64,000 nt of DNA from positions 101,210-165,209 of the forward strand of contig NW_017803680.1 in assembly GCF_001625305.1 (NCBI RefSeq). The letters are read 5' to 3'. The notes beneath the pieces were generated by a model, which ran no database searches, was not told the DNA's origin, and was given only the letters and a program-made list of their open reading frames with translations. This stretch comes from Branchiostoma belcheri. Taxonomy: Eukaryota > Chordata > Leptocardii > Amphioxiformes > Branchiostomatidae. The translations under genes and the position numbers were made by a program. Shown here one piece after another: positions 54,974 through 64,000 of this stretch (positions within the stretch are counted from its first letter, which is position 1; each line of letters opens with the position of its first letter).

Positions 54974-55343
54974 AATGCCTTGGATAGACAGAGGGGATTC
55001 TAAGTTCAGTTCGCAAAGTTGACAAATGCAACATCCCAGATTTACATTTATTTCCTTCAAAATTTTTTCCATAAGAGTCATGTAGTTGATGGCAACAATA
55101 AGAGGGGGTCTGCATGCCCTTTTTAATAAGGCATAATCTGGCCTTTTTTTATAGACAATGGGTCTGGAACGAGCCGTCTGTCAAAAAATAGCGCAGCTTA
55201 AAGTTAAACTGGTCAAATTGTTGGTGTAAGTTGTACAAGATTTACTCACAATCAAGGACAATGAGGTCTTGTTGGTGTGCACACACTGAGTGAGATACAT
55301 ACATCAGTTGCCTCTCCACTCAGTGCTGCAACAAACTGACTAG

Positions 55344-55556
55344 AGGGTCTGCATGCTCTTTTCCGTAAGGCTAGGCGGCCTCTTTATAATTTCCCGTAAT
55401 TCGTAGGGAAGTCATTTTATTTACCGTTATTCGTAGTGAGGAGGCGAAAATTTAGCGTAAAACGTTGCCAGCCTTCCGGAAATTTAACGTAAAGCGTTGC
55501 GGGCCTCCATTAATTTAGCGTAAAGCGTAATCAGGACCCCCCATGCAGACCCTCTG
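55344..55556. mobile_element. Small inverted-repeat element, CGTAAAGCGT-rich
   Basis: Ends GAGGGTCTGCATGC and GCATGCAGACCCTC are exact inverted 14-mers. Inside, AATTTAGCGTAAAACGTTGC-like units recur three times. Confidence 0.65.
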
Positions 55557-55563
55557 ACTACAG

Positions 55564-55767
55564 TCAGTGTGACAGGACCAGGCTACTTGCAATTCTACCC
55601 TTGTCTGTCAGGGGGCGCAGACTGGACTGTTGTTTCCACCAACCTCTAATGAACATACCAGGTCTGCCAGCTTTACGCAACCCATCAAGATTATTAATCG
55701 TGGTTGGACATTCTTGCTTCCTAACAATGGAATGTGCATCTTTGGCAATATTTGTACCACAATTCAT
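55564..55767 (-). other. Unrecognised 67-codon ORF, possible retroelement relic
   Basis: Reads NCGTNIAKDAHSIVRK, then LRKAGRPGMFIRGWWKQQ. RKAGRPGMF-R-WW is loosely like the C-terminal end of GIY-YIG endonucleases in Penelope-type retroelements. Too short and diverged to assign. Confidence 0.2.
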
Positions 55768-56970
55768 TCTTTACCAAATTAAACGGTAGATAAATTCTCT
55801 CTGCCCTTTCAGCAAAATACGGAATCTGGTGTTGTCAAACGTTGTGCTCTTTTTTTCCTTCAGTCAGATCGCTAGAACTAGTGGTCTGTACTGATTCTCC
55901 TTGATTTGTTCAATAAAGCCAGCAGGCTACAGTTGATATATATTGTTGTGAAAGTCTGTACGTTCTCTTGTGCTGCCCGTTACCAATTTTGATACTGCAT
56001 ACTTACCCAGGCGTAGCGAAGACTAGATGATGCATCCCCAGGCCCGTGGAGAAGCGCCCAGTAACTGGTCCCAATTATGCAAATACATATTAATAAGGTT
56101 GGCGGTCGACACACATATACTTGTGTATCACATGTACATCTTCACATCGTTGTGATACTTGTATTATTTTGACACCTTTCCTTGGAACTATCGTATTGGC
56201 CATAATTGACCATTCTTTCCCGTGTAGGTCAATTCTGTGGACCATGACATGATTTGCATATCATTTGCATACTCGGGTTAAACGAAGGCAATCCCGATGT
56301 TGTCGTGTCTGTAACATATTCTGTCATCTGTGTATCCAGATTCCACCTGCAAATGTAGGATCATCACTGCGTCATTCACCACAAGGATGCAGTAAGGGGT
56401 TTGGTTGTTCCCGAGGCAGATTTTTGAGCCAGGCACCAACGATACAGACGGAGTGGGGAGGGCCATCGGACCCACCCAAGCTAGCGTAGAAAACATCCAC
56501 CGCGTTGGTGGGTTCAAATTCCTGTCAGTTTTCCGGTGTCTGAGACGGTAACTTAGGATGGAAATTCCTAACATTGCAGTCATGTAGCTCCAGCATGCGC
56601 AGCTGTGTCGTAATCATGGTAAACAGCGCGTCTTTTGGTCAGTTTTTTAGGACCTGGACAAATCTCGCTCACAGGCTGCCGACAAGTTGAGTTCTTATCT
56701 CCTGTAATATATGCAGGGCAGCGGAAGCGTCCAGACTAGCCGTGAATATTGTGAGATTGGATCGTGGAGAACCCTGGCCGTTTGTAGTGTTGAGAGTTTG
56801 TTGTTTCGCCAGGTTTTATTGTGATTTCATCTGCGGCATTTGAAGCCACCCTGACCTGTTTGATCCAGACGGGAGAAGCTGTGTACGCCGCCCCACAGTG
56901 GATTGTCTGGAAGTCTTCAACTGTCCCATGATGTAAACACCCTTCAGAACTGAAGCCACGGGTCCCAACT

Positions 56971-57006
56971 ATGGCAGGAACACGGCAGCACAAAGGCAGG
57001 ACAGAG
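56971..57006 (+). CDS. Candidate first coding exon of the ARHGAP21/23-type gene
   Basis: ATG GCA GGA... gives MAGTRQHKGRTE, then donor GAG|GTGAGA in phase 0. This is the phase needed by the PDZ exon at 62261. It sits at the end of a more GC-rich stretch (56.4-57.0 kb). Placement is inferred; another start could lie elsewhere in the 5-kb gap. Confidence 0.4.
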
Positions 57007-57419
57007 GTGAGACTCTTAGGAACTTCTACACCGGCAAGTGGTTGTCTGAAGACCCTAGTTTTGTTCTGGGCTTGTGTGTGTATGTGTGTATGTATGTATG
57101 CCTGTGGTACTGTGGGCTGATTTGGGTGGGGAGGGGGGCACCAGGGTCTATGTGTAAGGATATGTGTATGTGTGTGTTTCTATGATATAAACAAAACACG
57201 GTATTATGCAGCTTTGCAGAACTTGTACATCGCCCAGTGGTGCTGTGTTGTCTGCGGGACTGGAAGGGGTGCAAAATAGTATGGGTTAAGTGAAGTCTGC
57301 AATCTCTGATTACCTTGAATCGTATGGTCCATGTTAAAATTACTATCACCATCAGAAAAAAACAGTACCATACTACTACCATCACTGTTAGTTTGACATA
57401 TACTATTATAATACAGTTC

Positions 57420-58100
57420 TTACTAGTATTTAATCAGGGAAAAACTTGTAAGATACCTTCAGATTGAGACGTTTTTACCTTATTGCACAAAAGTCTCCTA
57501 TATATGTACTTGTGTATTTATGTTTAATTTAAAGTATCAGCGAGTGACAGAAATACAAAATAGAGCCTATAGGCTATACGTACATACGGTATACCGGTAG
57601 TATAGGAGAAGTTTGGTCAGGATAAAAATAAATTATGACACGCAACAAAAAGAAAAACTTCATGCTAATGAAACATGACAGATTAGACAGACAGATACAT
57701 GAAAATGACTGTGGAACAAATTACTGAAAAACTGTCTAAGTCAAGACTTAGTGTAGTAGTAAGATGTAACAAAAGAGAAATGTCCTTATTTTGCTGAGTG
57801 ACTCCATGCAGATGCCTACTAAACTGCAACTGGCTTGCTTTGGAAACTACTGGCCTGGAAACTACAATTGAAAATGATTTGAATTCTCAGGCAACTTGTA
57901 TAATAGATAAAATAAAATGTCGTTTTAACTCATGATGTAGATTGGCACTTTAGTAGCTTCATTTGGACGCTGTTTAGTTTCTAGTATACTTAAAATAAAG
58001 GCAATTTTGTATATACAGCTTGCATATGCACTTTCGTGCACCAAAAATCAGAGCTGTTCACTTGATTTTTGTCTCTAGTCTAGAAACATAATGTCCTTGT
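57420..58100. other. Presumed intron, nothing recognised
   Basis: AT-rich, no ORF or repeat that I recognise. Confidence 0.4.
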
Positions 58101-58107
58101 AATGTTG

Positions 58108-58285
58108 TATTAACCACCTTATAATATAGTATTTGATAATATTCATTTCAGGAACTCTGCAGAATTTTGCAGAGTTTCTGAAATGAACATCATATTTTAC
58201 ATGAGGAATTATGTTTTACGAGAGGAATTTTGCAGAGTTTCTGAAATGAACATTATCAAATACTATAAGGTAGTTATTAAGTTAA
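58108..58285. repeat. Palindromic AT-rich element
   Basis: TTAACCACCTTATAATATAG and its complement CTATAAGGTAGTTATTAA bound inner inverted and direct copies of TTTTGCAGAGTTTCTGAAAT. MITE-like. Confidence 0.65.
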
Positions 58286-58687
58286 TACTAATACATGACA
58301 TTGTAGTATAATTTAATACAACATTCTTTCCCCCATTCTGTATCTGTATAGCCTCTATAACCACCCCACATCTACTAATACTAATAGTAATATGTCTTGT
58401 AATACCAATCGATGTACTATCAACTTCAGAATTCAAAACGTTCGAGTCTATGGTTATTTTTATAATATTAGTGTAGCTATTTGTTGTGGTACTGTATGAT
58501 CAGTTTTATTTGTGCTGAATTTAAAGTTACAAATCGTAAGTTGCAATGTTACAAATCGTAAGTTGCAATGTTACTAGTATGTATAGTGTGGAACAGGCTA
58601 CCAGGGCTGCATTTCCACCACTGTTTAGCTTACATCGCATCATAGAATATTTATGTTTTAATTCATTGCTGCCGAAATATTGTACCA

Positions 58688-58842
58688 TGTTTAGCATAGT
58701 ATTGATAACCAAAATAGGTTCCTAAACATGAAAGTATGACATTATTTTCATAATATCATGTTATGAAGATACAGTAATGCAGTAATGTCATAATTTTATG
58801 TTTAGGAACCTATTTTGGTTATCAATATTATGCTAAAAATGG
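58688..58842. repeat. Long hairpin, arms about 65 bases
   Basis: TTTAGCATAGTATTGATAAC then CAAAATAGGTTCCTAAACAT pairs with the complementary end of 58776-58842. Almost perfect. Confidence 0.75.
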
Positions 58843-58939
58843 TAGAATAATTATGCGATCAAAACACACAACCGCGTCATGTATTTTTTATTTTAAATCT
58901 TAGAACCAACAAATCAAATTGGCGAGGCCTTATTTCTGT

Positions 58940-60480
58940 TACTATGAAATTCTTCCAGTCTCAACTCTACTCCCCAGAGACTGGGCCAGTTTGAGTTTTT
59001 GCCCGCTAAAGCACTACTGGTGTGTGAAGGGGGAGAGCAGTACAGAAAAAAGGTTTAAAAGGAGATTCTCTAGTTTGTGATCATGAGAAGAATGTCTTTA
59101 TGAATATTGCGAAGTTGAAAATCTCACGAAAAAATTAGCCTACACGAGTACATGACCCATAGATTATACCCATGGATGTTATATATGTTCATGGTTGTAT
59201 AAAATACATGTACCAAATTTTGAAGAAGCCCCGATGTCAACAGTGTTAATAACTTATACTATTACTTGGTGTCACCAAGTAAGTTGGTGAGAATTTCTTG
59301 TTTGTTTTCTTGATAATATACAATTGTACATGTACATGTAAGTCTTAGATATATTGTGTCCTCATTTGCCTTGCAAAGCAGTCACCATGGTCTTAGCTGG
59401 TGATGCCCGTGCGTCATTACAAAGTTCTGCTATCAGAATCGATACCACTACGAAACTGTCATTTTCGCACATGCACATGTATGTTTAGTGTAACTAGGAC
59501 AGATTTAGACTAGTGTTGTTATTTCATCAGAAGAGTTGATCAGTTTAAGAGCAGAATTTGAAGTTACAGATGGACAGAATTTTATCTCGGGCTCCAAAAG
59601 GACAGGCCAGCTTGGGGAGATCAAGTTTGGCTAAAATGTTCTTTTGGGATCTGAGCTGACCAAAATAGCCCAGGGTGGAGACCTACCCCTACCTCCAGTA
59701 TTCTCCAAATAACTGGCTGGCACCAACCAAACTGTGTTACAGGGATATCACATACGTTAAGTCCGTATAGACATGATACAAACAATTCTTTGTTGGATCT
59801 AGGTCATGAGTGCTACGATTCAACAAAAGTGTAGTACCCTTGGTGTGAAGAAATAGGTTTGAAGAAGTTCTTTTACCCATTGTTTTTACTGGACCATTCA
59901 ATGGTTTGTTCCTTTTGGTGTCATCTGACACTTGGCTTGGCTTCCAGTGGTGGGGAGGGGCAGGAGAGTGCATGGAGAAAGTCATTGTTTCCAGAGCTTG
60001 GGCAGAAAAAAACTCCAGCAGAACTGAGATGTCAGGGTTCAAAGTTTGGATGGAGGTTGTAGAAATGTGGTAGAGAAGGCAGACTGGAGAGCTATGTTGG
60101 TAAGTTGTTGTTTATGTGATATGAATATGGATATTTGTCAGGGTTCAACCAATATGAGACCTGCAAAACAGTTCCCAGTCTGACCTATTTTTTTCAGAAA
60201 CTAAGTTGGTGCTGTCTTTTAATAAGATAGCATAAAATGTGATGTTTCAATGCTGGTCAGATCAGAATATATGGCATTTTAGAACATTGTCAAGGAGCTT
60301 TGACTATTCAAGGACACTGTACTACATGTACATATATATATCTGTAGCTTTATGTTTGGGTTATCACCAGAAAAATTATGCATCAAAGGGAAGTTTTCTG
60401 TCATTCTTTTACTGTAGTCAAGTTAATCAACCCTATCCCAATATTATTATTAGTGTACTGACTTGTGAGGCAAAAATGTG
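58940..60480. other. Presumed intron, no gene recognised
   Basis: No conserved protein or strong repeat seen on either strand. Confidence 0.35.
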
Positions 60481-60483
60481 ATG

Positions 60484-60969
60484 CAGGGCTTGAAATTCAT
60501 TTTTGGGAATAGGTACACTGGTGCACCCAAACTAAAAAATTAGGTGCACAATTATTTTTGGGTGCACCATATACATGTAAAACAAAACCTTTTTATCGAT
60601 CTTACTGCTCCTCTTCAAAGCTTGAATTTGAAATGGGAACTAACTTCAAAATCCTTTACACAAGCACTACAACAAAGATTTTATTATTTTTTCCGACCCT
60701 TAGATGCCAAGAATATCCTGTATACTATTATACATTTAACAGATATACATGTATTGAAGGTAGATTAGTACACTAGGATACTAGTAGCAGTAGTAGAAAT
60801 AGTAATTTGCCATACATTGCAATCTTCTTATGCAAAAAACCTGACTTGACTTGACTTTGATATGTACAAAAATACCTACAAAAATATTTGGGTGCACCAG
60901 TGCACCCACAGAAAAAAATTGGGTGCAGTGCACTAATATGTATGTATGCACCCAGTATTTCAAGCCCTG
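60484..60969. mobile_element. hAT-like non-autonomous element
   Basis: Ends CAGGGCTTGAAAT and ATTTCAAGCCCTG are inverted, matching the CAGGG-type ends of hAT elements. GGTGCACC(A/C)-type motifs recur at both subterminal regions. 49550-49690 is a related fragment. I see no matching 8-bp flanks. Confidence 0.6.
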
Positions 60970-62260
60970 AAAATGGTTGCATGTTTTGTATCGTAGGCTG
61001 ATGCTAAGCTATTTATTGGTCCTTGACTGGACACACATAGCTTGTTTTGGGGCTTTTTCAAACGCTTCAAATCAAGTATGAAGAAAATGTGCTAAGAAAC
61101 GGCAGTAAATGTCAAAATCAGACAGATTTCCTCCTCCAGAATACCGTAAATCACTTTATATTTGTAGTAGCAAACTTTCTCGGTCTGAGAAAAATGGAAC
61201 TATGTTCGTGGTGGTGGCAGGTGTAGAAAAAAGAGAGTAGGCAAATTATTTGTGGTACACATGTAATTTTTTTGACAGAAGTTGTGGTACAGAAATGATA
61301 ATATAAAATATAATATATAGAATATAAAAGTACCGCATCATGATTTACAGTATAACTATTTTTTCGCTGCCCTGGTTGCTTGAGTTCAGCAGTTTTCCAA
61401 CAGAGGTCATTAACAGGTCATATAGCTGGCTTGGTAAAGGGCCCGTATTTGATTGATATTCAGGCAACAATAATCCAACAATTTCAGACCGTTTCTCAAA
61501 AACTAAAAAAATGCTGTTTTACTGTTCATGGATAGTATATATTTTAATACAGGCAACCCGGTAAAGAACAAATCTGACATGAGTAACTGTGTGTGCTGAA
61601 TTCAGGAGGGATAGGGACAGCTTTAATTTTGTGCTATAGTCTAGATCTACATCATGTCTCTAACAATTGTCTTTTGTACTAATTGTAGGCCAGTTTAGCC
61701 TCAGGGTTACTGACTAGTACTAGGTTACTGTTGTGGTTTCTGGTTGAAGTTCAGAACAGTATCAATATTAACTCAAGATTTTTTGGATCATTTAATTTAA
61801 GCTAACAAAAGGGTACTAGTACTATATCACCTCGTAAGGGGCAGGTTGACCCAGACCAATACAGTCGACTGATGATGATGATCTTTTACAAAAATGATTT
61901 TCGGCCCCAGGCAGCTCTCCTTGGTACTACAGTAGAAATTTCATTTTGGTGTTCGGTATACATGTAGCTGTCACACTTGGGATTATGAGTAACACCAACT
62001 TTGGCCTCCTAACAGCTTTCTGTAAAAGTGCAGGAGCATTTTTTTGGCAGATTTTAAGCAAGAGAACTCAAGAAGGGAAAAATGGATTTTGGCTTCATGA
62101 CTTTTGAAGGAGCAGGTTTTCTATTCCGTGAAAAATTTACATGTGAAATTTTTTTAATGAAAAAAAAAAAGAATATGTTGTGCCAAATCTTAGGCAAATG
62201 TGAATTTTGTGATATGATTTTCTATCTGTATAGTCATTTTGACTTGTATGTTCCTTGCAG

Positions 62261-63337
62261 TCTGGTGCCAAGACAACGATATCCCTGGATGACCCAGCCT
62301 CCTGGCCGGGCCCCAGGACAGTCAACCTGAAGAGATGTGGGGACGGCTTCGGCTTCACCTTACGGCATTTCATCGTGTATCCCCCTGACTCTGCTGTACA
62401 GGAACATCTACAGGTACGGAACAGAACCAGACACTGGCTAAGTAGTAAAATGTCATTCTTTATTCGAAATTAGAAAAAAACATTGAGCCGTGGTCACGTT
62501 GGCCATAACTGTCCGAACATGCAGAGGAACATTAGACACATGAACATTAGACACATGAACATTAGACACATGAACATTAGACACATGACATTGTAATACA
62601 TTGCATCAAGACATGTAATATTGCACAGTTTCCCTTAAATTTTGCACAGTTTTCCTTACAATCATTAGAAGAACTTGTTAAACTTGTAAGGTTCCGCTTC
62701 TATTATTGATTGTGTGCGAGATGACGTAACTCTGTTCTTACAAGCTTACTCTTGTTATTTGGGGATTTTCTTTTACACAACCTTCTCTCACCTTGGTTGC
62801 ATTTTGATGAGAATTATCTACGAGTGTGGACAGTGTGGCCCATTACAGTTTATATCATCAATTAAAAAAGAATGGCTACAGTGGAACCTGTTAATGGGGG
62901 GCTAGAAAATTTGCATGACAAGGGAAAAATGTGAACATGTGAAAAATCCTCAGATAAGTTTTGAGTCTGAGTTTTATTTAGATCAACAATTAGCCTCATA
63001 AGAGGCTATTCTTCCTGTCATCTACACATTACATTCATATATACATAAATGTATTACAATTGAAGAGGAATGTACAAAAACATTACAATAGTAAGGTACT
63101 AGTAAGGTGTTTCACCTGCATGTGTTTTCCATTGTATGGCAAAGCGAGTATTAGTTAGTAAGGAGATTTTAATATGGTACTCCCGACATGATGATGATGA
63201 TGATGAATATGGTACTCAAATGAGCCGATTTCTGCAGAAATGATGATGATGCATGTTAGAAATGAGGAAGTTGTAAACCTGTCGTTGTTGTGTTGTACAG
63301 TATGAAGCAGGAGGGGCTCCACCAGAAGACACTGAAG
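62261..63337 (+). CDS. ARHGAP21/23: ARHGAP21/23-type RhoGAP, N-terminal PDZ exons (partial)
   Basis: Exon 62261-62413 (acceptor TTCCTTGCAG, donor CTACAG|GTACGG, phase 0) encodes [12 protein letters not shown], then [18 protein letters not shown]. This is the first half of the PDZ domain, near-diagnostic for the ARHGAP21/ARHGAP23 family: Golgi and junction-associated GAPs for Cdc42/RhoA with PDZ, PH and RhoGAP domains. Exon 63301-63337 (acceptor TTGTACAG, donor GAAG|GTGAGA) gives [12 protein letters not shown], fitting the acidic loop within this PDZ. The rest of the PDZ, PH and RhoGAP exons must lie beyond 64000. A possible first exon is at 56971-57006. Confidence 0.85.
62528..62588. repeat. 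15-bp tandem repeat, four copies
   Basis: GAACATTAGACACAT repeated in tandem in the intron after the PDZ exon. Confidence 0.9.
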
Positions 63338-63366
63338 GTGAGAACTGACAACTCTAGACCTGTACT

Positions 63367-63745
63367 AAGGCCACACCAATTTAATTTGTTGGTTCTCAGA
63401 TTTTTTCAGGAAAAATATGAAGCGACAGGGCGAAAAAAAATAAAAATAAAAACAGGCCTAGGCATCATATCATGGCCCAAAATGGTACGATAGGAGCCAT
63501 GAAATCAACACACCAGGCTGGTTCAAAATTTAAACAACAAATTTTTAACTGTTAATGATACCATTGCATAAACAATGGAATAACTGTAACAACTGGGAAG
63601 AAACTTAGGACTGTTTTCAACTGTTCGGGGCAAAATATGAGCATTTTGCAGTTGATTCTGAATTTTTTTTTTTTTTGCAAATCAGAACAGAAAAGAAGAG
63701 GCGAATCCGAGAACCAACAAATTACATGTAAATTGGTGTGGCCTA
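63367..63745. mobile_element. MITE, CCAATTTAATTTGTTG family, copy 2
   Basis: AGGCCACACCAATTTAATTT at the left; the complement TAAATTGGTGTGGCCT ends at 63745. Confidence 0.75.
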
Positions 63746-63757
63746 ACTGTGTTATGA

Positions 63758-64000
63758 TAAGGCCACACTAATTTAATTTCTTGGTTAACGGATTCATCTG
63801 CTTCATTTTTTTCTGATTTGCAAAAAAGAAAAAGATTCTGGTCCAGATTCAACTGCAAAATGCTCATATTTTGCCCTGAACAATTGAAAACAGTCCTTTT
63901 CTTCCTAGTTGTTACAGTTATTCCATCTTTCAATGCAGTGGTATCATTAAAAGTTCAGAATTCATTGTTCAAATTTTGAACCAGCCTGGTGTGTTGACTG
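63758..64000. mobile_element. MITE, CCAATTTAATTTGTTG family, copy 3 (cut by window end)
   Basis: Starts AAGGCCACACTAATTTAATTT only 13 bases after copy 2 and runs off the window. Relative to copy 2, inner parts such as AACCAGCCTGGTGTGTTGA are inverted. Confidence 0.7.

Overview
This is a eukaryotic, intron-rich genomic window. Gene content and repeat style point to an invertebrate deuterostome, most likely a lancelet (Branchiostoma). The reasons are vertebrate-like exon structures in single pre-duplication genes (one XDH, one ARHGAP21/23-type gene), F-type lectin domains, dense small inverted-repeat transposons, tRNA-derived SINEs and many minisatellites. The species call is inference; the gene calls come from reading conserved motifs and splice phases.

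Layout. 1-5.4 kb lies between the arms of a long inverted repeat (1-234 and 5163-5397) and holds a giant foldback, a repeat element and a broken non-LTR reverse transcriptase. 6.8-17.9 kb, plus strand: a secreted protein gene with a TATA promoter, signal peptide, dibasic/amidation-like cassette, two F-type lectin domains and a Cys-rich exon. 18-23 kb is intergenic, with microsatellites and a 141-base gap of N inside a GC-rich minisatellite. 23.25-24.87 kb, plus strand: a two-exon C2-domain gene whose C-terminus is an octapeptide array interrupted by a one-base frameshift. 26.5-51.6 kb, minus strand: xanthine dehydrogenase, resolved into 34 coding exons whose phases join to about 1357 codons. 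53-56.9 kb is repeats. 57-63.3 kb, plus strand: the first exons of an ARHGAP21/23-type RhoGAP (PDZ domain), continuing past the window.

Most interesting signal. XDH carries at least four tandem arrays, each built from a gene boundary: the end of exon 20 plus its 5' splice site (31-bp unit, about 38 copies), the 3' splice site and start of exon 23 (39-bp unit, about 21 copies), the 3' splice site and start of exon 28, and the stop-codon region of exon 34 (about 20-bp unit, five copies). The first two keep the reading frame if used as extra exon sequence. The gene also holds a partial duplicate of exon 15, an apparent one-base insertion in the conserved molybdopterin motif, and an exon 28 acceptor lacking AG next to a 12-base homopolymer. 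Some of these breaks may be assembly errors. The C2 and XDH genes are convergent.
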